A stretch of DNA of 64,000 nt from Ciona intestinalis (taxonomy: Eukaryota; Chordata; Ascidiacea; Phlebobranchia; Cionidae): positions 2,057,171 through 2,121,170 of the forward strand of contig NC_020168.2 in NCBI RefSeq assembly GCF_000224145.3, in the 5' to 3' direction. Positions 35,966 through 47,332 of this stretch are shown here, in pieces. The notes under the pieces were generated by a model. The model was not told where the DNA came from, searched no databases, and saw only the letters and a program-made list of their open reading frames with translations. The translations under genes were made by a program, and so were the position numbers. Position 1 is the first letter of the stretch, and the number at the start of each line of letters is the position of its first letter.

Positions 35966-36234
35966 TTCAAAATTCTTTGTTTTTTTTAATAATATAATTA
36001 CATTGTAACTTTAAAGTGACAGCTATGTGTTTAACTAATTATACCATCAGTTAAATAAGATGTTATTTTGTGTAAGTGTCGCATGCTTCTCTGTTCTCTG
36101 GTTTAGTTATTGGTCAAACACAATTGTAATTTTTGCGTTTTTTTTAATAATGTGCGAAGTGCCATTACATTAAATAAGAAATTTCATTTTCGTGTCTTGC
36201 AGATGTTTAAATTGGATCAAATGTATGATTGATA

Positions 36235-37688
36235 ATGTTTAGCATATTTCGAATTCAACGATGCTCCAAAGTATGCTGTATCTGGTCACAAGTAAAGCAT
36301 TTCTCTGGTGACTTGTCTATGTGTTATTTTGAACCTCATTGTGTAAACATTGCTCAAACTTTTTGTTTACAGGGAAAGAGAAGTTTTACAAGGAAGCGCG
36401 AATCTGCCACAGTGACGGTGAGGATTATATTGAAAATATTTTGAAATCAAAATATAATATTTGGGGAATGTTTGCATTTGCAGGAGGTTTTGAAATTAAC
36501 CTTGATAACAGAAAACTAAGAACACCAAATGGAAATATTGTGAAACTTCCGACTGAATCATTGGCACAAGCTGTATCAGTTGAATGGAACAATCAGAATA
36601 AAGTGCTGAAGTTAGACCAGATGCCCCTGGTATGTTTTATTTGCTTTGTAAATTGATATAATTGCAACCATGACATTTAATTAGGGTAGCTTTTTAATTT
36701 TTTTTCTAGACCACTCTTTGCTTCTCAGCTGTTGAAAACAAACCAACAATATCTGCAAAGACTTTGGTGTCATCCTGTTTCAATTATCTTCACACTGACA
36801 CCATACTGTAAGAATGTCAATTTCACTATTAAATTGTAAAGAACCAGTATCTATGTTAACACATTTTGATAAAATTGTTTAAAGCCACAGGTAATTCAAC
36901 ATAAAGTAGGTCAACATAAAGTATTCCAAATGTTGTAGTAAAAATTGTGTGATTGATTTTCTATCAGGTGTAGAATAAATGAACCACCCGAACTGGAGAA
37001 GTTTCAATCTGAAAGATGGGATCCCATGGTTAATTGGCTGATGAAGAGACATTCAATTCAAGTCACACCAAGCTCTGGGTTCGCTATGCCTGTTATAAGT
37101 GAAAATGCTGAACCAGTATTGTCAAGATATCTTCTATCGTATAACTACTGGAGTATAATCGGTACATTATTGTGATTTCTAATGGGTTTGTTATATTTTT
37201 ATGTCACTGTTATTATTCAGGCTTTGAAAGAATGGTTTCAAGTTTAAAATCATTGATTGTGCCGCTTGCTCTTGTTGATCGGGAAATATCAGTTGAAGAA
37301 GCCGTCAGTTTATCCAGGTTGGAACTAGAATACCAGGTAACTGAACCGATTGACAATTACCATATACTTCGATGCCTTAATTTAATTGAGGTATCTGTCA
37401 TTCTGTATATTTCTTTTTTAATTTTATTAAGTATTGCTAGTAACACAATATTTATTTTGTAAGTAATAAAAAAAAATTGTTTGTGCAAACATTATAAATT
37501 GCAAAGGTAGTAGGTATTTTACAGCCCATTTATACAAACAGATATCAAAATGGGGAAATATTGCTTGGCATCATGACATTGAACTCGCTGAATCAAGAAT
37601 GAAAACTGCAGCTGCTGTCATGTTCATCCAGCTGTGTAGTGAGGACTCCAAGACGGAAAGATATCGAGAAGCTTTGAAGTCACTGTGA
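36235..37688 (+). CDS. ATPAF2: Mitochondrial ATP synthase F1 assembly factor 2
   Basis: A matrix chaperone (yeast Atp12) that binds the F1 alpha subunit during ATP synthase assembly. Seven exons, 36235-36307, 36373-36417, 36484-36629, 36710-36807, 36968-37161, 37221-37336 and 37542-37688, give 272 residues; human has 289. The N terminus MFSIFRIQRCSKVCCIW is basic, hydrophobic and lacks acidic residues, as expected for mitochondrial import. Family motifs are GGFEINLDNRKLRTP, VSVEWNNQ, ERWDPMVNWL, VEEAVSLSRLELEYQ and KWGNIAWHHDIELAESR. Introns 1-6 are as short as 59-66 bp in several cases. A spliced-leader-type acceptor TGTCTTGCAG ends at 36202, 32 bp upstream of the ATG, which fits downstream-cistron status after TBL3. 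Confidence 0.93.
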
Positions 37689-37801
37689 TGATCAAGTGTA
37701 TCTTATTTATATCACACAAGACTTTGTTAATGCAGATCTGTAAACCCTTCCAACCCATCTGTACAATTGCTGCATATTTTTGTTACAGTGGGAGATTTTT
37801 T

Positions 37802-37807
37802 TTTATT
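37802..37807 (-). terminator. Poly(A) signal of the PALB2-like gene
   Basis: AATAAA on the minus strand, shortly after the stop codons of either predicted 3' end (37894 or 37839). It lies about 115 bp from the convergent ATPAF2 stop. Confidence 0.6.
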
Positions 37808-37893
37808 AAACAAGCGAAAAAAATCCAAAAAATTATGTTTACAGTTGAGATATAAGGCTCTGTGTTGTAGCTTCAAACATGGGAAATCTATCT

Positions 37894-40273
37894 TCACGCA
37901 GGTAAAGGTAAGACCTAAAACAGCAAGATGTCAGTATATTATTAATCAAGATGTGAATCATGTGACTGATTACTGACTTTACAATCTTTCGTGATTTTCT
38001 TTTATTAATTACAACCAACTTCCCGGAGATTGGGTTGCATGCAATATCAGAACATACTAGTCCACTTTCATTCTCCATAAGCAAGGTCATTTTCAATACG
38101 CCCTCCTGTGTAATCAAGAAGAAAAGTTTATTAGAAAGATTAACCAATTAATTCCAGTGACGAATTACACAATTGATGGAATCATTTTAATCAAAGAGAT
38201 TATAAAATCCAGCGCCATGGCACAGTTGGTTGGCACAGTTGGTTGGCACGCCTGGCTCCTTACCCAGAGGTTATGGGTTAAAGGCACATTGCTGCTACCA
38301 TTGTGGGCGTATGTTTTCTTAAGCAAGACACTTAATGGCAATTGCTGCGACCCAGTAGTCACTAATGAGTTATTGCCATAATCTAAACTGTCAGCCACAC
38401 ATTACAAAAAATTACCCACAAAGTAATACTCTTGATAACTCATCAGCTGGTACGAGGTGTATGAAACATAACATTTCTTGTGAGGATAAAGCAATTCATT
38501 TATTTATAAGTTAAAACATATCAAACCTGTAGGGTTGTAGCAGAAATAATTCTTTTTGTGATCTCTTTATCACCAATACAAATTTTCTTCAGCAAGGATC
38601 CAGTTAAGTGATTCCTAAAAAAGAGTTGTGTTTATATACACTAAATTGTTTCTTTCTTTTGAACCAACCATATGCAGAAAATTGTTGCAGTGCATCCGAC
38701 AAGAACACGAGGTTCATTATTTAAATTACCAAGAGAAACAATTGGCTGCTCTGCAGTCTGCATCACTCTCTCCAGTGTAAAGTCTCTGTAAAATTGTGTT
38801 AACAAATTCTGGACACAATTTTACCTCTTGGCAATTATACAACTTGGATAAGTTTTTTTTACATACCTCGTGGAATTCTTCCAAACATATTTCTCTGGTT
38901 GGGTGTTTCCTACTACGACACAAAGTGAAGGAAGAACAGCAGCACAAATTGAGAATGAAATACTAGTTTGAAAGTGCGCTATGCTTCCACCACTGTTTAC
39001 TTGAACTTTAGAAACCCTGTTAACATCAAATTAAAATTTGCACCAGAACTACTTCTGTTATTTAACAACTTACCACAAGAGTGCACTACATTGCAATAAT
39101 AGTGGATTTTCATCACTTGACATCATCCACATCATGTTTTCTACCTGTGTTTCAATGATAAATTAAACATCTTTAATCTTGTAATAAAGGTATTTAATAC
39201 ACATTGTGAAATTAATATAGTAAAGAAGAATGCTTAGAATGCAAGAACCTCTAAGCTTACTTGTCGAGTCCAGGAAGCAATTTCTTTCCAAAGTCCGGTT
39301 ATCTTTTCTTTGATGTATAAAATTATTTTTTCATTAGCTGTGGCAACTGCAAGTAAAATACTTCCTTCTGTGAACTTTTTTAATGAGATATGATTGACGG
39401 TTGTCTAAAAACAAAAAAAAAATATTTATTTATGGTGAAGATTAAAAATGGTATGGAGAACCTTGTTGGGCGGTTGTGATTTCTTGCTGTGTTTGTTTGT
39501 TGGCTCTTCTGAGTTTACAGTTCCATCAATATTCTCGTTTGATTCCACCTTCAAGTTTTTGTTACATGAAATTTTCTCTTCATGTTTGTATATTTTGCTT
39601 GCAGTGGTATAAAGGATGTTTGCCATGTCTAGTTTAAGAGGTTTTTTAATGACGGAGATAGATTTCTTTATTAAGATGTAGGAATCATAGGACTTTGGCA
39701 AGGTGAAAAACGAACTAAACTTCTCATCTGTTAATTTCCTCAAGATTTCATCGGTTATTTTTGGGAAGAACTTTCTTCTACGTTTTCTAACTTTGATTCG
39801 GAGGACTGGAGAAGTGTAAGGATTGGGACGGGATTTTGACCTGCAAGAACGTCGAACACACAAGTCATTTCTCTGTGAACAACTATCTTCTTGGATTGCA
39901 GAACTTGGAATTATATTTTGTGTTTCTTCTTCTGTATTTAACTTTCGCTTTTCTTGGTATTCAGACGCCTTTTTCTGTGCAGAAGTATTTATTACATGTA
40001 TGGCAGTCTCTCCTAACACTGTTTCAGCTTACAAGAACTTCAAGCACATCGCTGTCCAACTTTGCCTTCAAATCCAGTATCTGCTTTTTGACCTGGATTA
40101 AAAATAATTACTATAATGTTCAGGTTAAAAATACAGTTATATGAAACTGCTACTGTTGCAAAAAAACATTTTGATATTAAAACTAAACTTAATTCGTAAT
40201 TACTGATAACATTTACCAGTAATTGTATATCTTCATCAAACTTGTCCAAGTTGTAAGATACAATAGTATCCAT
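37894..40273 (-). CDS. PALB2: PALB2-like protein: N-terminal coiled coil and WD40-like C terminus
   Basis: PALB2 bridges BRCA1 and BRCA2 in homologous-recombination repair. Exons in phase: 40217-40273, 40033-40092, 39462-39974, 39261-39404, 39074-39144, 38867-39016, 38669-38785, 38527-38614, 37983-38105 and 37894-37914 (about 447 residues). A short N-terminal coiled coil (VKKQILDLKAKL, EYQEKRKLN) precedes a basic stretch (RSCRSKSRP, KVRKRRRKFF) and a WD40-like region. VLVGCTATIFCIWNHLTGSL and the following LKKICIGD closely match the PALB2 segment GTTIMNNIVIWNLKTGQL. Introns of 57, 58 and 68 bp occur. The protein is much shorter than human PALB2 (1186), and the last propeller blade seems missing. 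If the last intron is retained the frame runs to 37839. Another WD40 family cannot be excluded. Confidence 0.65.
38205..38395 (+). repeat. tRNA-derived SINE copy
   Basis: Begins CATGGCACAGTTGGTTGGCA, with this A-box-like unit partly duplicated. A GGTTATGGGTTAAAGGC B-box-like segment, ATTGTGGGCGTATG, AAGCAAGACACTTAATGGCA and a CAGTAGTCACTAATG tail follow. It lies in an intron of the PALB2-like gene, opposite to its direction of transcription. Confidence 0.87.
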
Positions 40274-40435
40274 TTTGCCATATATTTTCCTTAATCTAAT
40301 CAGCTATTTGTTTATAAAATCAATCTTCCTATACAAAAGTAACAATAATTGAACTACACCCATGTATACTTAACTACAGACATAAAGGGGAAAATTTACA
40401 ATAAAAGAAGTAAAATATTGCACAAAGGGATAATG

Positions 40436-42289
40436 TTAAGATGCGAAAGTTGCAGTTTCATTAAATTCTATGACAGTCTTCATCAATAGCTCATTCTGTT
40501 CAGTGGTGAGATGAGAACTGTGATAAAAAAATAATTTAAATAATATCATATAATAGGAATGTACATGCATCAGTTGATTACAATAATGTTAGTATTATTA
40601 AAAGTATAACAAACTAAAACAATCTAATACAGCAATTTTTTTGGCATTTAAATATATAATATAGCAGTGGTGTATCACCTCAGTTCCTGTTGGAGATATT
40701 TTATTGCTGTAATGTTTCTTTCCTTGCATTCCACCTAAAACAATAGTGGTAAATATACCTAACTACTTTACAAATGGAATACAACATCACATACAACTAG
40801 TGACTGCATCAGAATAAACAAATCTTCATTCATCCCTTGGTGAGGGTTGGTGGATGAAAGTGATGAATACATTTGTAAGACGCCTCGGTGGAACGACTTT
40901 TGTTTCGATGGATATGGTTTCATATACAGAAGCAAAAGGACAAGCAGAACTTCACATTCGGTGTATAGGTTGGAGTATAAACCTAGAATATTGTTTGACA
41001 AAAATATTACTTCATCAATAAATTAAGGAAATAAACTTAAAATGTGTCAAATTATCAACTAATTCATACTTACCAAGTAATGAAAATGATTGGGAAGGGT
41101 TTTGGCCTGGTATTTGCTGTAGTATTTCAGTACAACTGCTCATTGCACCCTGGTAGTCTCCTGTCACAAAATAAACAAAATTATTTAAATTTATAGTTGT
41201 ATGATATTCTACTGACCTAGCAATAACTTCATGGACAACGCTTTCCTTAATGAATAAACACTTTGAAGAATATTCTGAAAACCAAGTTCTGCCGAACGCT
41301 GGTAATGTACAAGTGCAATGCCATAATCTCCTTTGTTCTATAGTGATGTAAGGTTTAATTAATATGTGTTTTGCTTATAGGTATAAAAATGACAATTTTA
41401 CTTCTAAGTATTGCGCCATTTCATAACACAGAGCAGCAGCAAAGCAAGGAGCATCTTCAGTGATGCATGTCTAAAAAAGTAAGCATTTGTTACACCCAAG
41501 TATTTTTACTTTTACCAAAAAGACATAGGCAGATGAAAACAATTGAAAACTGACCTTTACTGCAAAATCAAAGCAATTCATTGCACAGTTGCCATGCTCA
41601 TTGAAATTGGGTGACATGATATCAAGCAAACTTTTTTCAGCTTCTAGAAAATGCCTTCCTGCTTCTGTTAACCCCTGAATCTCGCCAGGTGCATTTGACA
41701 TATTCTGCTCACATCTAAAAAATTCACATATATTAAAACAACATTATACATTATTTATTGTAGTATACACTATATAGAAAAATTTTATTAATTATTATTG
41801 TAGTAAATTTCCTAAAATAATTTTAATCAATGATGGGGGTGACTGAGAGTGAGCGATATATTTTATATTTAAAACTATAATGACATTGTATTCTTAAGTC
41901 TTGTGCCAAAGCTAAGCTACATAAAATTTACCGAGCTAAAGCTAAACTACAGAAAGCAGCATAATGTGAACATCCTTGTTGTGACAATGTTTTTGTGAGC
42001 TGACCAAACTCTTCCCTTGCTTCAGCAATGTTTGGTTTCTTCATAAAACGCCTTGAAAATAAAGGCTGTTATTTAAAATGTATTAAGAGAGGTGTACCAC
42101 AAAACAATTTTTTTTAATTAACATAAATTTACATGCCATTTGTTTATATTTACATTTTTATTATAGTATATTAAAGTTTAAAAGACGGTTGTTAACAGAG
42201 ATATTCATTAACACTAACTTTTTCAGTTTGTTTGATGCTGCTTTATAACTGGCAAAGAAATCATTGTCCTGATCTCCTCTAAATGACAT
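40436..42289 (-). CDS. F8A1: 40-kDa huntingtin-associated protein (F8A/HAP40)
   Basis: HAP40 binds and stabilises huntingtin and links it to Rab5 endosomes. Nine exons, 42219-42289, 41932-42051, 41555-41714, 41402-41470, 41217-41337, 41074-41160, 40795-40982, 40679-40734 and 40436-40517, give 317 residues; human has 371. The N-terminal SYKAASNKLKKRFMKKPNIA and EFGQLTKTL match human NKLKKRFLRKPNVAEA..FGQLGREL. Later landmarks are YAAFCSLALARCEQ, GEIQGLTEAGRHFL, a TPR-like GIALVHYQRSAELG, YTECEVLLVLLLLYMKP and ELLMKTVIEFNET. The Pro/Ala-rich linker of the human protein is absent, which explains the shorter length. The gene lies 233 bp after LAMTOR2 and 162 bp before the PALB2-like gene, all on one strand. 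Confidence 0.93.
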
Positions 42290-42522
42290 GATTCATATAT
42301 TTAAAAAGAATGAACTAAACGAATCTAAATGTAAAATTGCACGACAATTGTTATTCAAATAATTTATAACTTTATGTACAGTTTTCTGCAATAAACCATT
42401 TTTTTCGTTCTTTCATTATATTGACAAAACGATGCTTACTTAACAAACTCATTAAAAAGCTTTATAACAAATGGTAGGTTGATAAAGTTATACAAGAATT
42501 AACAAAATAATTTTTATCTGAT

Positions 42523-42906
42523 CTAGGATACAGTGATATTGTTTAATGGACCATTTAAGAATTTGGACATGCATTCAATCTTGGCTTTTAAGATTCCAAG
42601 TCCAACAGTTTTGTCAGCAAACATACACAGTAGCAGCCCTGAAGATCCAGCTCTTTGGATTGCAACATGGCCTGTTTCACAAGCCATTAACACACATTGC
42701 AATGCATCCTCCTGTAGAGCATTATGTTTGGTGTGCTCGTATGCTGCCCAGATATTGCTGGAGATGGTGGCTTTTGTTCGAACTGCAGAATCACCGAACC
42801 CAGAAAAGGCAACCAGAGCTCCATGAGAATTGACAAGCAGAGTGCTTTGGATACCCCCAGTGTTGGCTTGGCCCAGAATCTCTGTCAAATCATGAGGGTT
42901 TAACAT
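42523..42906 (-). CDS. LAMTOR2: Ragulator subunit LAMTOR2 (p14/ROBLD3)
   Basis: A roadblock-fold subunit of the Ragulator complex on late endosomes and lysosomes, where it pairs with LAMTOR3 and supports Rag GTPase-mTORC1 and MAPK signalling. The single-exon frame gives 127 residues; human has 125. The start matches the human start (MLNPHDLTEILGQANTGGIQ against MLRPKALTQVLSQANTGGVQ). STLLVNSHGALVAFSGFGD, SNIWAAYEHT and LLCMFADKTVGLGILKAKIE are also conserved. It is the first gene of a close minus-strand trio with F8A and the PALB2-like gene, which suggests polycistronic transcription. Confidence 0.96.
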   Translation of the reverse strand: MLNPHDLTEILGQANTGGIQSTLLVNSHGALVAFSGFGDSAVRTKATISSNIWAAYEHTKHNALQEDALQCVLMACETGHVAIQRAGSSGLLLCMFADKTVGLGILKAKIECMSKFLNGPLNNITVS

Positions 42907-45189
42907 TTTTCTGCTCTTATTATCTTTTGGAAAATCAATCTTCTAAAATAAACAGATTATTCTTAACTACAATACTGGCAGTTTACATTAAAAACCTGTC
43001 AACAGAGAGCCGAGACAGGCACAGTACAGTAAGTTTACATTTTTTAAATTAGGTCATAAGGTGTCAGGTAGGTAACAGATTCGCATGACTAAATAGAGAC
43101 ACAGGGTGGAATGTATAACATTCTTTACGGTTAAGCAACGACTCTATAACTTATACTTATGTTGAATAAGGGTTAACAACACAATGGGAAAAATCACGCG
43201 CAAATTGTTTATATACGCTTGACTGATTCTTTACTCATAGAGATCACCGCCACGCATGACTGGACTATCTTATGAAGCACTTTACATTTTTCCGGTTCGC
43301 AGACAGTTGAATTGGACGTGCCTTACATGCGTCACCGGTAGCTTAATATAACTACGTTGTAGGCGTGCTGCACCGTATTATCCGGTGGCTGTGCATAAAC
43401 AAGTACCGTCTTCTTTGTTTTATAGGAAGCGCACAGCGTTAAAGTGTTTGCTTTGTAACTAATCATTTATTGCCTAATACTCATTTAGTTTATTGATGTT
43501 GGGTGTAATTGTTGCATATATTTAACAACTATGCTGTATTGGAACTAAAAACTGCATCAGACACCTTGTATCTTAAAGAAATTTTGTACTTTTGTTTGAG
43601 AAATACCAAATCAATTTTGCTCTCAGTTGGTTTGTACTGACTGGATAAAATGCTCTTATAAATTAGTTAGCAACTTGTATGTGCTGTTCACTTATAGTGA
43701 TTCAGGAAAGGTTTCTAAATACTGATGCCAAAATAAGGTTGAGTCATTAAATATGAATATTTTTATATTTGAATGTAGGTAATATACTGCCGCACAGCCC
43801 TTGACAGCTTGATTTATCAAGTAGCTCTTTTCTTTTCTCATCACTTGTTTCTTATATAGCATGTTGTGTAGGAAGCTAAGCTAATGCCCTATATAAGTAA
43901 TTTGAATCAAGAAATGGATAAGGCTGTAAATTTCCTTTGTACAGGAAGCCTATGTGAAGAGGTGTATTGTAGTTTTAGATAAGAATAAAAAATTGTTAAT
44001 GCTTGATTTGAATGTTTGAAATTTACTTGATTTTAAAACATGAATGGACTGTATAATATACCAACAGTTTTAGTTGCTATAATTCATTATCTTAACAAGA
44101 ATTTGCTCCACCATTTGTTTAAAGTATGTGTAATTTGATTCATTGAAATGAGTCACAAACCATTAAGTGTTATTCAAACAGTAATTTTATTACAAAGCAG
44201 CATTGTTATATATAAGTGTGTTATTTTCTCATTACTATTAAATAAAACATGCTCAATCAATTAGAAGTTTAACTGCTTTATAAAAGTATACTTCAATCAT
44301 TATTTTTTATGTGTATGAGCTAAGTTAGTAAACCAATTTGACATTTTTTAAAAATTAGGGCTACATGTATTAGGTCCAAAAATATAATTTAATAGTGTTT
44401 CTTATTGGCAAACTTAACTGTTAAATAACTAAATGAACATTTACCGATCTTAATTAACTCTGTCCTGGGAAATGGTAATGTAAATTTATCCATTGAAGCT
44501 TTGCTATGTCCGTGTGAAATGAACTTCATGTCAAGTTAATTTTGATAAATAATCCCTGCTGCTAAACCAGAACATGTGCCAGTTTTCCAGACACAGTAGG
44601 TTTGTTGCTCAAAGTATTCTACAAATTTTATAAGTGCACTCCTTGTTTATGTTATGGTACATATGAGATTTAAAAACTTGTTTCATATCAAAATGAAGAA
44701 AGCAAAAGCTACATGTTTCAGCTATGTATTAAAGTGAAATAAACATCACTTAATATCACTGTAAAACAGATGAGACTTACTAGCCAACTCTTTTATTACC
44801 TTCCCATTTCTCATTAGTTTATTTATACAGGTTCAAATTAGGTCAGTTTCACCAGAGAGTTCATATATGCATCCCACAGTGAGGTATTGCTCAAGATTAT
44901 GACGTTGCCTCTGAGACATGTAAAGGAATGTGTGTGGGCCAATAGCTAGTAAACAGGGCATTTTTCAAATTTTGTAGACGTATTGCCTTTATTAAAACCT
45001 GTTAGAGTTAAGCAATTTTAAAATATTATACAATTCTACTAAAGCTACTGAAGTAAATCCTGTGGTTGTTTTAAACTGTAGTTTCTGGTTTGTTTTTGTA
45101 CTTGTTATTTGTTTTAAAACCTTAAAAATTCTAAATATAGCTTGTTCTTTGAATTATAAGTTTCCCTAAACTTCATGTTAAAAATTACG

Positions 45190-45358
45190 AGTAAAAGAAA
45201 CATCTCTATCGGACAGTTTTAAGGCAAGAATCCGCGGTTGCAAAGAGAAGCACGTACGCTCAGCCAGGGCGCAGGTATTGACACATAACATTCGGTGCTT
45301 TTGCGTTAAGTTCTCCGCATTCCTACTCGCCACTCGAGCGATTAATGTGCGACCACAG
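45190..45358 (+). promoter_or_regulatory. Candidate untranslated first exon and promoter of talin
   Basis: A GC-richer block with several CG dinucleotides in otherwise AT-rich sequence, ending at a consensus 5' splice site (ACAG/GTAAGC). It is about 2.5 kb upstream of the talin start codon, and acceptor-like AG sites precede that ATG. Inference only. Confidence 0.3.
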
Positions 45359-46979
45359 GTAAGCGCCTCTTCTCAGCACTGTCTTGCAGTTCACGAAAAG
45401 AAAAATTTGTCTTTGGTTCCTCCAAAGCATTTTCGCGTCGATTTGCCCTTGGTATAGGCTAGTACCGTTTTGTAAATAAGTAATCGCACACCGTTTATAA
45501 AATCTATGGTTTAATCGCTAACGAATAGTTTTTGATTTTCGATATGTCCAAATACAGTTATTCAAAGAGACTATTTTGTAGAGCGATGTAAACAGCAAGT
45601 GTTAACGTCGTGTCAGCGCTAGCGGGTCAAGTTTATTTATTTCTATAAAAGAAACAGGGTTGGCATCTAGCCGTGTCCCATTTAAGAACCAAACAGAACG
45701 TGTTAGTTCAAGAGTTAACACCCATGTGGATGTGTGCAGCCAAGAGTTTGAAACTGTTACCAAATAAATCTCGTTCGTGAGTGTGAAATAAGTTTTCACA
45801 GGCCGAGGTTGCACTGCAGTAAGCAGTGCACTCAATCAGGAATGACGTATAGTGGGCAAGCGGAAATAGACTTTCGTCATTGTGTAGCGTACCTAACTGT
45901 ATAAGTTGCTTTTATAAATTGAAAGACTCAAGCCGGATACAGCGTGTTTCTATCAGTTCAGGATAGGTCTGTACGTTGACTGGATTTGTTTCCTTCCTAA
46001 AGCACCCAAGGTGTTTCGAGCTATGCTAATTCTCAGAGAGTGAGTTATATAAATGTTTTCGGAACAGTCACGGGAACAGAATAAAAAAGAACCGTAAGTT
46101 AGAATTTCCTTTTGTTACATGTTCACAACCACCAAGAATGGAACATAAAAAATCCTAAGCACAGTTAAGATTTTCTTATATTTGGCTTCTGAAGTTTATT
46201 CATTTGAGTGACTCACATGCGATGTGAAGGACGGATATTCTAGCTCTAGCTTGGTTGCTCTTGCTATTTCTGTAGTTCATTGATGAGTCACAACGTCATC
46301 CAGTTTTAATTTCTACCTAAAACGGCATCCGATGTCAAAGAAAGAAAAGAGGGAAAATGAATGTTAGCGTTTCCTAACGATGATTTTTACTTAAAATGTT
46401 ACGTCTGACCACAGTTGTAAATTACTATGAGATAGAAACCGAGGCCACTACATTGTTTGTTCGGGATAGTCCGGGGAGTGTGAGGGCAAACATCAAAGAC
46501 AGTATTAGTAGGTTATGTCAACAACAGCAGCCATGCAAAAGTTAGTAAGCTGTATTGTACCCGTACTTTTTGTGTAGCTGCTACGATGCTGTGTAATACA
46601 AACGGAAATCGTTTCATTATTCAAAGCTCCCTTGTTTACAAACGAGTCATACGATTCTGTTGATGTTATTGATATCTACTACTGTGTTTACAAATTAAAA
46701 TGAACGTACATGACGGTAGGACAAGCATACGAATTGCCCGCAATTAACGCTGGCTCAATTATCTATTATCTTTTAACAGAATTGCCAAAAGGTTTTGGGA
46801 TTTGATATAGATCGTCCCACGGGTAATGAGGTTTTCGTGCGTGCACATTTCGTTGTCGCGTTGTAGATATTTTATTTCGAACTATATATGTATTTCCTTC
46901 CGTCATGTTAGGACAGAGTGTATAAATCATAGTTGAGGAAAAAAGGCCTTGCTATCAACGATCGCTTCTGTTGTATATA

Positions 46980-47332
46980 TTAGGATGTGGGTAAGGTAGG
47001 ACGAGGGACGTGTTTTCAACCTTTTCCTTGGCCCAGTTTTCTAGTAAACAAAGAATGTTCACAGAAATATACAACCGTATTCCCCTGACTCTATCACGAT
47101 CAGAAATATGGGATTTATGTGCTAACAGTATTCCATCTCACCCCGAAAAATGGGACACCTCTATAGCATAATATCCAAATATCCTGGTGATGTTTTAAAC
47201 AATTAACAGCGGTCTATGTAAGTCGTAAGAACACGATTTTATAATTCTTTGAAGGTCTTTGTTTATTATCAAATGAGACAAAAAAAAGAACGAAAAAGTG
47301 TCCCATCTACCCCCATTCTACTATATATATTT
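46980..47332. repeat. Two adjoining MITE copies
   Basis: The first copy runs from GTGGGTAAGGTAGGACGAG to CCATCTCACCCCG (46985-47145). The second runs from AATGGGACACCTCTATAGCA to AAAGTGTCCCATCTACCCCC (47146-47318). They join almost directly, as in the cluster at 32276. Confidence 0.72.

Noticed and set aside
36229..36444. Continuous open frame through the first ATPAF2 intron
   Set aside because: Splicing 36307 to 36373 gives the conserved KFYKEA region in the correct frame. The unspliced reading loses all homology.
45602..45835. Minus-strand 77-codon open frame in the LAMTOR2-talin spacer
   Set aside because: The composition looks random and no domain or neighbouring exon in phase was found.
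46396..46542. 48-codon frame (MLRLTTVVNYYEIETEATT) followed by a donor-like AAAA/GTTAGT
   Set aside because: It could be an upstream talin exon, but talin begins normally with its own ATG at 47878 and no homologue of the peptide is known to me.
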